64,000 nt of DNA from Phenylobacterium aquaticum. Its GTDB lineage: Bacteria; Pseudomonadota; Alphaproteobacteria; Caulobacterales; Caulobacteraceae. Location: positions 1 through 64,000 of the forward strand of contig CANCJJ010000001.1 in NCBI GenBank assembly GCA_947378305.1, in the 5' to 3' direction. Each line of letters begins with the position of its first letter. Position 1 is the first letter of the stretch. The translations under genes were made by a program, and so were the position numbers. Below, one piece after another: positions 46,904 through 56,700 of the stretch. A model generated the notes under the pieces. That model was given only the letters and a program-made list of their open reading frames with translations. It ran no database searches and was not told the DNA's origin.

Positions 46904-48385
46904 GTGCACGGCGTGTCTGAACATTTTGATGTGGTGATTGTCGGGGCTGGCCTCTCCGGTATTGGCGCGGCCCATCACCTGCAAGAGAACTGCCCCGATC
47001 GCAGCTATGCCATTCTCGAAGGCCGCGAGGCGATTGGCGGTACCTGGGACCTGTTCCGCTATCCGGGCATCCGCTCGGACTCCGACATGTATACCCTGGG
47101 CTATTCCTTCCGGCCCTGGACCCAGGCCAAGGCGATTGCAGATGGTCCGTCGATCCTGAACTATGTGCGCGACACCGCCCGGGAAGGCGGCATCGAGCCC
47201 CATATCCGCTTCAGCCACAAGGTGTTGAGCGCCGCCTGGTCCACCGAGGACGCGGCCTGGACCGTCACGGCCCAGAAGGGGGACGAGACCGTCACCCTGA
47301 CCTGCAACTTCCTGTTTCTCTGCGGTGGCTATTACAGCTATGCCAACGGCTATACCCCCGATTATCCCGGCCTCAAGGCCTATAAGGGACGCCTGATCCA
47401 CCCCCAGCAATGGCCAGCCGACCTCGACTATGCGGGCAAGAAGGTTGTCGTCATCGGATCAGGGGCCACCGCCGTCACCCTCGTGCCCGAAATGGCCAAG
47501 ACGGCAGGCCATGTCACCATGCTGCAGAGATCCCCCACCTATGTGGTCTCCCGTCCGGCGGAAGATGCCTTTGCCAACAAACTTCGGTCCTGGCTACCGG
47601 CCAAGCTGGCCTATGGGATCATTCGGTGGCGCAATGTCCTCTTCGGCATGTATTTCTACCGCGTAGCCCGCAACCGGCCGGACGTGGTCAAGGCCAATAT
47701 CATCAGCATGGTCCGCGCCCAACTGGGTCCGGACTTCGATGTCGCCAAGCACTTCACCCCGACCTACAATCCCTGGGACCAGCGCCTGTGCCTGGTGCCG
47801 GACGCCGACCTCTTCGAGGCGCTGAAGTCTGGGTCCGCCTCGGTGGTGACTGACCACATCGACACCTTCACCAAGACCGGCATCAAGCTGAAATCCGGGG
47901 CCGAACTTGAGGCCGACATTGTCGTCTCCGCCACGGGCCTCAATCTGCAAGTGCTGAATGGCATGACCCTGACCGTCGACGGCCAGGCCGTCCAGCCCGG
48001 CGAGACCCTGAGCTATAAGGGCATGATGTATTCCGGCGTGCCAAACCTGGCCTCGTCCTTCGGCTATACCAATGCCTCCTGGACCCTGAAGTGCGACCTA
48101 ACGTGCGAATATGTCTGTCGCCTATTGAACCACATGAAGGCGACCGGCACCCGCCAGTGCACACCGCGGATCGACGATCCCTCCATGGAGACGGCACCCT
48201 GGCTTGATTTCTCGTCCGGCTATGTCCAGCGCGGCATTGCCGCCTTCCCGAAACAGGGCACCAAGGCCCCTTGGAAGCTGCACCAGAACTATGCCCTGGA
48301 CCTGATGGACCTGAAGTATTCCTCGATTGCCGATGGGGCCATGACCTTCTCCAACCCGGCCCCGGTCGGTCAGAAGGCGGCCTGA
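46904..48385 (+). CDS. Flavin monooxygenase of the Baeyer-Villiger type
   Basis: 493 residues from GTG 46904 (or the in-frame GTG at 46913). FAD motif VVIVGAGLSGIGAAHHLQ is at about residue 10 and the NADPH motif KKVVVIGSGATAVTLVPEMA at about 180. The BVMO fingerprint is present as YKGRLIHPQQWP, with Tyr for the usual Phe. The segment WDLFRYPGIRSDSDMYTLGYSFRPW is diagnostic of the EthA-like group. The enzyme inserts oxygen into ketones (or oxidises S/N centres) using NADPH and O2. In this genome it could serve steroid or terpenoid breakdown, but no substrate is shown. It is convergent with the DUF2125 gene and divergent from the acylase. Confidence 0.93.
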   Translation: MHGVSEHFDVVIVGAGLSGIGAAHHLQENCPDRSYAILEGREAIGGTWDLFRYPGIRSDSDMYTLGYSFRPWTQAKAIADGPSILNYVRDTAREGGIEPHIRFSHKVLSAAWSTEDAAWTVTAQKGDETVTLTCNFLFLCGGYYSYANGYTPDYPGLKAYKGRLIHPQQWPADLDYAGKKVVVIGSGATAVTLVPEMAKTAGHVTMLQRSPTYVVSRPAEDAFANKLRSWLPAKLAYGIIRWRNVLFGMYFYRVARNRPDVVKANIISMVRAQLGPDFDVAKHFTPTYNPWDQRLCLVPDADLFEALKSGSASVVTDHIDTFTKTGIKLKSGAELEADIVVSATGLNLQVLNGMTLTVDGQAVQPGETLSYKGMMYSGVPNLASSFGYTNASWTLKCDLTCEYVCRLLNHMKATGTRQCTPRIDDPSMETAPWLDFSSGYVQRGIAAFPKQGTKAPWKLHQNYALDLMDLKYSSIADGAMTFSNPAPVGQKAA

Positions 48386-49141
48386 TCAGGGACCGGTCAC
48401 CGCGGCCACGAGGGCGCGTCCCTCAGGTCCGGTCTGGCCCTTGAGCTCAACCCGGCCACCCGCCGTACGCCAGGTCTGCATGGCCTCGGTCCAGGTCCTG
48501 CCCCGGATCTGGCTGGCCCGGGTCACGAGTCCCTCCAGGGCCAGGTCAACAGGCTTGCCACCGCTCAGCCCCCCGTCCAGCCGGAACAGGACGGCGGCCT
48601 GATCCTTGGGGCCTGGCCGAACATAGAGTTGTATCCGCCTCGCATCTGTGAGGGCTCCGGGGGTCTGTCCACTCAGGCTGACATCCAGACCCTCAAGGGA
48701 CAGTCGGCCCCGTCCCTGGGCCAGACCAAACAGGCTCCCGTGCAAGGTCTTGCCGGTCAGGCTGAACCGCACGCCCCCTGGCCTGCCAAGCTCCAGGCCC
48801 ACCGGGGCGGCCAGGACCCAGTTGTCGGGACTATGCAGATAGGCCTCGGCCTCCAGGCGCGGGCTGGCCAGACTCCACCCGTCCGGAGCTGTCACCTGCA
48901 AGTCCGTCAGGGTCAGGGTCAATCGAAATGGAAACCCGTCCAGCCGCTGGCCGCGCCACTGAACCTGGGTGCCCCCGGCCCGCAGGTCCGTCACAGCCCT
49001 CTCGAAGACCTGAAGCGTCGTCCGTCGGACCGAGACCCAATAGCCACTCCAGACCAACATGCCCAAGGCCAGCAGGATGAAGGGCCCATAGAGCCCCCAT
49101 CGCCGGGGTTGCCGCGCAGGCCCATCCACCGCCAGGGTCAT
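48386..49141 (-). CDS. DUF2125 membrane-anchored protein
   Basis: 251 residues. One N-terminal span (WGLYGPFILLALGMLVWSGYWVSV) is followed by VFERAVTDLRAGGTQVQWRGQRLDGFPFRLTLTLTDLQVTAPDGWSLASPRLEAEAYLHSPDNWVLAAP, typical of DUF2125 with its repeating beta strands. This AsmA/YdbH-like architecture suggests a periplasmic lipid-facing groove anchored to the inner membrane. It is the last gene of the ftsE-ftsX-ydcF-plsC row, with 3 bases after the plsC stop, which supports a lipid or envelope role, although nothing direct is known. Confidence 0.86.
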   Translation of the reverse strand: MTLAVDGPARQPRRWGLYGPFILLALGMLVWSGYWVSVRRTTLQVFERAVTDLRAGGTQVQWRGQRLDGFPFRLTLTLTDLQVTAPDGWSLASPRLEAEAYLHSPDNWVLAAPVGLELGRPGGVRFSLTGKTLHGSLFGLAQGRGRLSLEGLDVSLSGQTPGALTDARRIQLYVRPGPKDQAAVLFRLDGGLSGGKPVDLALEGLVTRASQIRGRTWTEAMQTWRTAGGRVELKGQTGPEGRALVAAVTGP

Positions 49142-49144
49142 GGC

Positions 49145-49861
49145 CTAGAGGTTCTGGTCCAGGAGCGCGTTCGACGCCGTCTCGATCCGGGTTTCCAGGA
49201 CACGCATGAACTCCCCGCGCTTCAGGCCCGGCGGTATGGGCTCCAGAAACTCGAACACGATTGTTCCCGGACGCCGCAGGAAACCTCGCGCCTCCCAGTG
49301 CACCCCGGCATTGGTCGCCACGGGATAGACCGGCTTGCCAAGCTCGCGATAGAGGGCCGCAATCCCGGGCTTATAGTCCCCGGGCTGGCCGGGAAGGCCG
49401 CGTGTGCCCTCCGGAAAAATAACCAGTTGGCGCTCAGCCAGGTCGAACTGATGCTGGGCATCCCGAACCATTTTCTTCAAGGCCGTCGCGCCGCCCTCCC
49501 GATCCACCACGACCGAGCCGATCTTCTGGCCGATCCAGCCGAAAATCGGGACCATCAGCAATTCCTTCTTCATGACGAACATGGCACTGGGCAGGGCGCT
49601 GAACTGCACAAAGACATCCAGCATGCACTGATGCTTGGCCGCCACGACCGCATCCCCGGTGGGAATGAACTCCCGCCCGCGAATCTCCACCCTGATGCCG
49701 CAGATCACCCGCAGCAGGAGATTGATCCCCGAACTCCAGACATGCAGATAGCGCACGCTCCAGGACACAGGCGCGATCAAAAGCGGCACCATGGACAGGG
49801 CAACGACCACCGACCAGGCATAAAAGCAGACGAGAAAAATCAGGGAACGCAGAACAACCAA
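49145..49861 (-). CDS. plsC: 1-acyl-sn-glycerol-3-phosphate acyltransferase
   Basis: 238 residues. An N-terminal membrane span (IFLVCFYAWSVVVALSMVPLLIAPVSW) anchors the enzyme. The acyltransferase motifs are AAKHQCMLDVFVQF (HX4D), VVDREGG, IFPEGTRGLPG and AGVHWEARGF. It adds the second acyl chain to lysophosphatidic acid, giving phosphatidic acid for phospholipid synthesis; the acyl donor is acyl-ACP or acyl-CoA. It starts 4 bases after ydcF ends. A plsC next to ftsEX and ydcF recurs in Caulobacterales and may tie lipid supply to envelope remodelling. Confidence 0.93.
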   Translation of the reverse strand: MVVLRSLIFLVCFYAWSVVVALSMVPLLIAPVSWSVRYLHVWSSGINLLLRVICGIRVEIRGREFIPTGDAVVAAKHQCMLDVFVQFSALPSAMFVMKKELLMVPIFGWIGQKIGSVVVDREGGATALKKMVRDAQHQFDLAERQLVIFPEGTRGLPGQPGDYKPGIAALYRELGKPVYPVATNAGVHWEARGFLRRPGTIVFEFLEPIPPGLKRGEFMRVLETRIETASNALLDQNL

Positions 49862-49864
49862 GTG

Positions 49865-50497
49865 TCAGCCTTTCTGGAGGGCGGTCTTTGGCGGGGCGCT
49901 CTTGGCCTCGCCGGGACCGAGGCCCCTTACAATTTCTCGGCCAAGTATGGCCAGATATTTGGAATATTCGAACACCATGAGCCGGGCCCCCTTGCTGGTC
50001 AACCACCAGCGCCGGGCGGAAAAGGCTCTCGTAGCCACCGGATAGGCGATCAGACGGGTCGCAGGCAGGGCGGCCCGCAATTCCAGCATGGCCCGGGGCA
50101 TGTGATAGTCGGCCGTGACCACAATCAGGCTGTCATAGCGCATGGCCCGCGCCCAGTCGGCAGCCTCCCGGGCATTTCCAAGGGTATTGGCCGCCGTAAA
50201 CCCCAGGTCAACGCAACAGTCATAGAGCCGCCGAACCGCCTTGCTCACGGCCCGGATATCTTCCCGGCTGGCTTCGCGATTGACCCCGGACACCAGCATG
50301 CGTTCAGCCAGCCCCCTTTCCAGCAGATCCATCCCGGCCTCGAGCCGCTCATTCGATCCGGCCCCCGTCAAGACGACCAGTCCATCGGCGGCCGCGGGAA
50401 TCGGGGCGGGGGTAGACCGGTCAATCCGGTCGATAAAGGTCAGGAGGCCCGCACCCCAGATGACGATGACCAGCATCATGGCGGCAAGCGTCTTCAT
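49865..50497 (-). CDS. YdcF/ElyC-family (DUF218) protein
   Basis: 210 residues with one N-terminal span (LAAMMLVIVIWGAGLLTFIDRI) and a DUF218 domain: GLVVLTGAGSNERLEAGMDLLERGLAERMLVSGVNREASREDIRAVSKAV, ANTLGNAREAADWARAMRYDSLIVVTADYHMPRAMLELRAALP. The domain is Rossmann-like, and ElyC/SanA relatives affect peptidoglycan precursor use or envelope permeability. The ATG overlaps the ftsX stop by 4 bases, indicating translational coupling with FtsEX, which controls cell-wall hydrolases at division. Its exact activity is unknown. Confidence 0.9.
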   Translation of the reverse strand: MKTLAAMMLVIVIWGAGLLTFIDRIDRSTPAPIPAAADGLVVLTGAGSNERLEAGMDLLERGLAERMLVSGVNREASREDIRAVSKAVRRLYDCCVDLGFTAANTLGNAREAADWARAMRYDSLIVVTADYHMPRAMLELRAALPATRLIAYPVATRAFSARRWWLTSKGARLMVFEYSKYLAILGREIVRGLGPGEAKSAPPKTALQKG

Positions 50498-51327
50498 GCC
50501 AGGGCCCGGATCAAGGTCATGGCCGTCTGCCGCGCCACCAAGGCACCTACCAGGGCCGCAAACAGGGGGGCGGGCAAAAGGAAGAGCAGGTCTGGCCAGC
50601 TCAGGGGCAGGTTAGGGGCCAGACCGTCAGGACTTGCTGCAAGGCACATCATGGCCCCGACAAGGGCCGCGCCCCCGGCCCCCAGACTTCCCCCCAGACC
50701 GGCAATCTTCGCAAACCGGGCCTGAAACAGACTGGCAATGAAACCGGGTCTCGCCCCGGCCTGGATCATCACCCGGATCAGGTTGGTCGAATCGGCCAAA
50801 GCGCTTCGGGTGGACAGGGCGATGATCGTCCCCGTGGCCAGGATCATGAGACCACAAAGGCCAAGCCCAAAGCCGCGCACCAGACCGGCCGCCTGGGCCA
50901 TGTCATCTGCCCAGACCAGTTGACTGTCCACCGACGCGACAATCCCGGCTCGCTTCAGGACCGCTTCAAGGGCAACAGGCCTGGTCTGGGCGCTGGGGGC
51001 AAGGTCTATGATCAATTGCCGTCCACCGGACGTGCGGGCAGGCAGGGCCAGGACCCGGACTGTACTCACCCCGTCCATTTCCTTGACGACCTTTGCCGCG
51101 CGCTGGACCGTTTGGTCAGAGGTTTCCCCCGGACTGGGCTGGACCGTAAGGGTCGCCTGACCCTGCAGGTGTTCGGACCATCCCCGTACGGCGCGGTCGG
51201 CCATGATGACGCCCAGCAGGGTCAGGCAGGACATGAGGCAAATGAGGCCAACCACCATGACCAGCAAATGATCGCGGCCATCCGTCGGTGGCAGGAGGCC
51301 GGGTGCGGATCTTGGGGTCGACGTCAT
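50494..51327 (-). CDS. ftsX: Cell division protein FtsX
   Basis: 277 residues. Four spans are visible: LLVMVVGLICLMSCLTLLGVIMA near residue 22-44; GLGLCGLMILATGTIIALS near 155; ARFAKIAGLGGSLGAGGAALVGAMMC near 205; WPDLLFLLPAPLFAALVGALVA near 245. The periplasmic loop between spans 1 and 2 is the extracellular signalling domain that activates amidase activators in other bacteria. It pairs with FtsE to form an ABC-type complex regulating septal peptidoglycan hydrolysis. The start overlaps the ftsE stop by 4 bases. The N-terminus MTSTPRSAPGLLPPTDGRD is short, as in Caulobacter. Confidence 0.92.
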   Translation of the reverse strand: MTSTPRSAPGLLPPTDGRDHLLVMVVGLICLMSCLTLLGVIMADRAVRGWSEHLQGQATLTVQPSPGETSDQTVQRAAKVVKEMDGVSTVRVLALPARTSGGRQLIIDLAPSAQTRPVALEAVLKRAGIVASVDSQLVWADDMAQAAGLVRGFGLGLCGLMILATGTIIALSTRSALADSTNLIRVMIQAGARPGFIASLFQARFAKIAGLGGSLGAGGAALVGAMMCLAASPDGLAPNLPLSWPDLLFLLPAPLFAALVGALVARQTAMTLIRALA

Positions 51328-52034
51328 GATCCGGTCTCCGGGGCCTGGACCAGTTGGCCCCCTTCCAGATGCAGCACCGGCTTGCCCGCCCGGGCCACCA
51401 GGTCCTGATCATGGGTCGCGATGACCACCGTCGTGCCCTGGCGGTTCAGTTCCGCAAACAGTTTCAGAATTCGCACACCCATCTCGCGATCGACATGACC
51501 GGTGGGTTCGTCGGCCACCAGAATGTCCGGCCGCCCCACAATGGCCCGGGCAATCGCCAGACGTTGCTTCTCGCCTCCGGACAGGCGGGGCGGCAGGGTA
51601 TGCATCCGGTTTCCCAGCCCCACCCACCGCAGGAGATCATGAATATCGCTGCGATAACTGGTCAGCTTGCGGCCAGTCACCCGCAGGGGCAGGGCGGCAT
51701 TTTCGAAGGTAGACAGGTGATCCAGCAGACCGAAGTCCTGAAAAACCGCCCCGATCCGTCGGCGCATTTGTAGTTTGTCGTCAGGGCGCAGGCTTGCGAC
51801 ATTCTGGCCGAACAAGGTGAGGGTGCCCGAACTTGGCCGGGCCGCCATGCAAATGAGGTTCAACAAGGAGGTCTTGCCAGCCCCCGAGGCCCCGGTCACA
51901 AAGTGAAATGACCCGGCCGTGAGGGTAAGACTCACCTCCTGCAGGCTGGCCTCAGCGCCGCCATAACGCAGGCTTACCCGATCCAGTCGCAAGATTTCCG
52001 CACCGGGTGCGGGATCAATGATCATTCTCGTCAC
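51324..52034 (-). CDS. ftsE: Cell division ATP-binding protein FtsE
   Basis: 236 residues from GTG 52034, which has GGAAGGGG upstream; ATG 52058 and ATG 52025 are alternatives, and the track start at 52118 is too long. ABC motifs in order: Walker A VTGASGAGKTSLLNLICMA; Q-loop VFQDFGLLDHLST; signature LSGGEKQRLAIARAIV; Walker B ILVADEPTGHVDREMG; H-loop VIATHDQDLV. It is the ATPase partner of FtsX at the division site. The divergent neighbour is the zinc-ribbon DUF3426 protein, with about 220 bases between them. Confidence 0.94.
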   Translation of the reverse strand: MTRMIIDPAPGAEILRLDRVSLRYGGAEASLQEVSLTLTAGSFHFVTGASGAGKTSLLNLICMAARPSSGTLTLFGQNVASLRPDDKLQMRRRIGAVFQDFGLLDHLSTFENAALPLRVTGRKLTSYRSDIHDLLRWVGLGNRMHTLPPRLSGGEKQRLAIARAIVGRPDILVADEPTGHVDREMGVRILKLFAELNRQGTTVVIATHDQDLVARAGKPVLHLEGGQLVQAPETGS

Positions 52035-52257
52035 GGGAACCCCTTCCCCTTCCGTCATCCGCTTCGCCGGGGGCAGTCTAGCATGATCGAGACCTCTCGC
52101 CCCCAACGCCCATGCCAATCCGGGCTAAATTGTCGGTTTCAGCTCAAAACACGGCCTTCAGAGCCGTTTTTCCCACCGCCCGGCGCAAGGAAAGTGTAGC
52201 ACGACGGCGCAAGTCCCGTTTATCAATCTGTTTGGGAACTTAGATAAGTCTGCTGAC

Positions 52258-53181
52258 ATGATTCTGACCTGTCCAAATTGTTCTGCAAGTTACAGTCTGG
52301 GGGACGGCGAGATCGCCCCTGAGGGCCGTCGGGTTCGTTGCATTGCCTGTGACCACCGTTGGCTGGCCTTTTCCCGGGACGATGTAACCGGGAGTCTCCG
52401 TTCGGCCCGGCCCGTTCCCGCCCGGACCCCGGCCCGCCCGCCATGGGAAGCAAGCTTGGGTCGACCACAGCCTGCGCCCTCCCCTGAGCCCCATTCTGAG
52501 CCTGCGCTGCCCCCAGAGCCTGCCCCAGAGCCACCCGCCGTGGCAGATGTGCCCGTGGCCGATTTTGAGCCCCTGGTCATGCGCCCAGTGAAACCCTCGA
52601 AGGCCTCGCGCCGTAGCCAGGTCAAGGCCTCCACCGGGGGTCTGGTTTGGGCCGGCATGGCCGCTGTCCTGATTATCCTGATTGGGCTTGCGGCCATTTT
52701 CCGCGCCGAGATCGTCAAGGTCTGGCCGAATTCTGCCGGAACCTTCGCCCTTGTGGGCCTGCCCGTAAACAGTCTGGGCCTGACCCTTGAAGGGGTCAGG
52801 ACGGCCCCGAGCATCCGGGGGGGGCACCCCGTGGTCTCTGTTATGGGCAAGATTCATAACCAGACGGCCCATTCCATCAACGCCTTGCCCATCAGGGTCA
52901 GCTTCCTGGGCAAGGACAAGAAAGCCATCTCCAGCGTCGTGGCCCAGCCGGTTGGCAGGATTCCGCCTTTTGGCATGCGACACTTCGCCTTGACGGTCCT
53001 TGATCCGCCAGGGGCTGTGAATGGCGTTGAGGTTACCTTTGCGCCTGAAGGAGCCGAATCGACCAAGGCCTCGCCAGCGCCTGCGCCAGAGCCGGAGCTT
53101 GGGTCCGACGCGACCCCGACGCCCCCGGCTGCCGCAATCCCCGAAGCTGTGCCCCTCCCGGAAGAGCCCACAGTCCACTAG
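52258..53181 (+). CDS. Zinc-ribbon MJ0042 / DUF3426 membrane protein
   Basis: 307 residues. The first 38 are an MJ0042-type zinc ribbon (MILTCPNCSASYSLGDGEI...RRVRCIACDHRWLAF; CxxC...CxxC). A Pro/Glu-rich linker leads to one membrane span (GLVWAGMAAVLIILIGLAAIFRAEIV, about residues 140-160) and the periplasmic DUF3426 domain (LTLEGVRTAPSIRGGHPVVSVMGKIHNQTAHSINALPIRVSFLGKDKKAISSVVAQPVGRIPPFGMRHFALTVLDPP). Families with this layout are common next to ftsE in Caulobacterales; a role in envelope or division control is suspected but unproved. The C-terminus is Pro/Ala/Glu-rich and probably disordered. Confidence 0.88.
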   Translation: MILTCPNCSASYSLGDGEIAPEGRRVRCIACDHRWLAFSRDDVTGSLRSARPVPARTPARPPWEASLGRPQPAPSPEPHSEPALPPEPAPEPPAVADVPVADFEPLVMRPVKPSKASRRSQVKASTGGLVWAGMAAVLIILIGLAAIFRAEIVKVWPNSAGTFALVGLPVNSLGLTLEGVRTAPSIRGGHPVVSVMGKIHNQTAHSINALPIRVSFLGKDKKAISSVVAQPVGRIPPFGMRHFALTVLDPPGAVNGVEVTFAPEGAESTKASPAPAPEPELGSDATPTPPAAAIPEAVPLPEEPTVH

Positions 53182-53201
53182 AGCAAGTCTTCAAAGGCGC
53201 A

Positions 53202-53846
53202 CTAGCGGCCCTTCCGGATCTCCTCCAGGGCCGGGAGGGACAAGGCGCCGAGGTGCTCTCGATCCAGCATGTTGAACCTGCGGTCCGTCGCCTTGCGCCA
53301 CTCCTGGCGTGAGACTCTTCCGTCCAGGTCGGCATCTGCGCCCCGCACAGGTTGCGGCTCGTTGAGGAGCGAGAACCTTGCAGCCCCCTCTCGGCGATCC
53401 TGAGGACCATTGCGGTGCTTGCGACCGCCGAAAAATCCACGGGGTTCGGGCATGGCCTCACCGGAATCCGCCAGTTCCTCGATCCGCCCGCCAAAGCTCA
53501 GGCCATTGATTTCCGGCGCAATCTTGCGCTCGTAGTCGCCATTTTCAAACCCGTCCACAGTTCCGTTTCCATCTGCGTCCAGCTGCTGAAAGAATCGCGC
53601 CGCATCGGCCTGGGCTTCGGTCTTGGTCAGCTGGCCGTCATGATCCAGGTCCGCGCCTGCAAACCATGTGGCAAGGCCATTTCCACCCCGGAATGGCTCC
53701 CCCCAGGGGCTGAAGAATATATGCCGACTGCGAGGGGGTTCGGCCCGATCCTCTCCACTGCGCAGCGGGCGAGGCTGGGCGGTCCCGTGGCTGGCGAGGC
53801 CCAGGGTCGTGATCAGAATGGCGATTCCGAGGGCGTGGCGGACCAT
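53202..53846 (-). CDS. Secreted EF-hand calcium-binding protein
   Basis: 214 residues from ATG 53846 (MVRHALGIAILITTLGLASHGTAQP, a signal peptide; AAAGGAAG precedes the ATG); the track's 76-residue extension crosses the groEL terminator region and is rejected. EF-hand loops are visible in AGADLDHDGQLTKTE, LDADGNGTVDGFE and GADADLDGRVSRQEW, with a fourth, imperfect unit MLDREHLGALSLPALEE. The mature protein should bind calcium in the periplasm or outside. It resembles the EF-hand proteins common in Caulobacterales, whose role is unknown. It is convergent with the zinc-ribbon gene, with 20 bases between. Confidence 0.88.
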   Translation of the reverse strand: MVRHALGIAILITTLGLASHGTAQPRPLRSGEDRAEPPRSRHIFFSPWGEPFRGGNGLATWFAGADLDHDGQLTKTEAQADAARFFQQLDADGNGTVDGFENGDYERKIAPEINGLSFGGRIEELADSGEAMPEPRGFFGGRKHRNGPQDRREGAARFSLLNEPQPVRGADADLDGRVSRQEWRKATDRRFNMLDREHLGALSLPALEEIRKGR

Positions 53847-53926
53847 GTTCGCAACTTCCTTTGCTAGATCGCTCTTACAGCCATCAGGGCGGGAAGGACA
53901 GCCTGAAGCTGTGGCCATCATGGGGC

Positions 53927-53966
53927 CAAAAAAAGAAAAAGGGCGGACCCTTTCGGACCCGCCCTT
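53927..53966 (-). terminator. Intrinsic terminator of groESL
   Basis: AAGGGCGG (53939-53946) and CCGCCCTT (53959-53966) form an 8-bp stem. On the minus strand the hairpin is followed by the T-rich run (complement of 53927-53940, with a single C). It lies 25 bases past the groEL stop codon. The signal is strong and correctly placed. Confidence 0.85.
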
Positions 53967-53991
53967 GATCGTCTGCAACCGGGTTTGGACT

Positions 53992-55650
<1,659 letters not shown>

Positions 55651-55692
55651 TCAAAAAAATATGATTGGGGGGGGATTGCGGTAGAGGGAGGG

Positions 55693-55980
55693 TTATTCAA
55701 CCACGCCCAGAACGTCGCTTTCCTTCATGATCAGCAGGTCTGCACCGTCGATCTTGACCTCGGTGCCGGACCACTTGCCAAACAGGATACGATCACCCGT
55801 CTTGACATCGAGGGGCTGGATCTTGCCGCTGTCATCGCGAGCACCCGGGCCCACGGCGACAACTTCGCCTTCCTGCGGCTTTTCCTTGGCCGTGTCGGGA
55901 ATGATGATCCCGCCCTTGGTCTTTTGTTCTTCCTCGACACGCTTGACGAGGACGCGGTCTCCCAGGGGACGAAACGCCAT
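55693..55980 (-). CDS. groES: Co-chaperonin GroES
   Basis: 95 residues: [44 protein letters not shown], the mobile loop and the roof region all standard, ending VLGVVE. It forms the heptameric lid of GroEL. It is first in the groESL transcript, with the CIRCE element 60 bases upstream of its ATG. Confidence 0.99.
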   Translation of the reverse strand: MAFRPLGDRVLVKRVEEEQKTKGGIIIPDTAKEKPQEGEVVAVGPGARDDSGKIQPLDVKTGDRILFGKWSGTEVKIDGADLLIMKESDVLGVVE

Positions 55981-56039
55981 GTTCTGAAATCTCCGTTCGG
56001 AACGGTTAAATGAGATCGGGTCGGGTCAGGGCCATCATT

Positions 56040-56066
56040 TTGGCAGTCACAGGCCCTGAGTGCCAA
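56040..56066. promoter_or_regulatory. CIRCE element (HrcA operator) of groESL
   Basis: TTGGCAGTC (56040-56048), 9 bases, then GAGTGCCAA (56058-56066) is the 9-9-9 inverted repeat of CIRCE (consensus TTAGCACTC-N9-GAGTGCTAA). The arms are complementary at 8 of 9 positions. The HrcA repressor binds it and GroE modulates HrcA. It is on the leader side of the promoter described next, at the expected place for blocking transcription. Confidence 0.85.
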
Positions 56067-56076
56067 CGCCGAGGTG

Positions 56077-56106
56077 GAGTTAGGTATGCCGCCCGACGGA
56101 GTCAAG
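56077..56106 (-). promoter_or_regulatory. Putative groESL promoter
   Basis: On the minus strand CTTGACT (56106-56100) is followed after 17 bases by TAACTC (56082-56077). TTGACT with 17-base spacing suits a sigma-70-type promoter, and CTTGA with the later GCATACCT partly resembles a heat-shock sigma-32 promoter. CIRCE lies just downstream. The two possibilities cannot be separated by eye. Confidence 0.4.
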
Positions 56107-56206
56107 CGCACTCAAACAATTTGCCGCCCTTCAGTTCGCGGTGGAAGTTTCCGGCAAGACGGCTAAGGTCACTGAAATTGAACACATGACCCTCAAGGAT
56201 TTGACC

Positions 56207-56644
56207 ATGCGTCGCATGATTGCACTCTCGGCCCTGGCCGCCCTCGCCCTTCCCGTCCTCGGACTCGCAGGCCATGCCCAGGCAGAAACCTGGACAGGCT
56301 ATTCTGCGGTCAGCCCCACCGGTATTCAGTGGTCCTTTGATGCGGACTATTCCTATGTCGACAGCCAGTCGAAGCGGGTCGTCGTCCTGAATGCCATTGG
56401 CAAGGTGGGTGCCACACCGCGCATGGGTCCGTCTGCCCCCGGCGCATCGGACGGTGTAGGCAGTGTCCTGGCTCTGGATTGCAAGGCCAAAAACCTGATC
56501 CTGATCTCCGGGTACTCGCCGAAAAAGCCCCTGGACATCAACAATGAGTGGCGCGCGGTAAGTCCGAAGAAAGTCGAGACCGAGGACGACAAGGCCCTGC
56601 TTGCCGCGGTCTGTCCCATGGCCGCAAAACTGCCGGTGAAATAA
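56207..56644 (+). CDS. Small exported protein, unknown function
   Basis: 145 residues from ATG 56207 (AAGGA 8 bases upstream): MRRMIALSALAALALPVLGLAGHAQAE is a Sec signal peptide. The mature region ETWTGYSAVSPTGIQWSFDADYSYVDSQSKRVVVLNAIGKVGATPRMGPSAPGASDGVGSVLALDCKAKNLILISGYSP is rich in beta strands, and two Cys (LDCKAKN, AAVCPM) could form a disulfide. I do not recognise the family. Similar single-domain secreted proteins with a Trp-rich start occur in Caulobacterales. It lies between groES (divergent) and TauE; no pathway link is evident. Confidence 0.65.
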   Translation: MRRMIALSALAALALPVLGLAGHAQAETWTGYSAVSPTGIQWSFDADYSYVDSQSKRVVVLNAIGKVGATPRMGPSAPGASDGVGSVLALDCKAKNLILISGYSPKKPLDINNEWRAVSPKKVETEDDKALLAAVCPMAAKLPVK

Positions 56645-56700
56645 GGCATAACGTCACGGCTTCGGGTAAGCCTTGATTGTAGGAACGGGGGGTCCGGGCC

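Noticed and set aside
48629-50725. 698-aa plus-strand frame across DUF2125, plsC and ydcF
   Set aside because: Spans three real genes on the opposite strand and reads as low-complexity Gln/Pro/Gly.
52151-52171. ACGGC...GCCGT followed by TTTTT as a terminator or attenuator between ftsE and the zinc-ribbon gene
   Set aside because: The stem is only 5 bp and the site lies between divergent starts, where a terminator has no obvious transcript to end.
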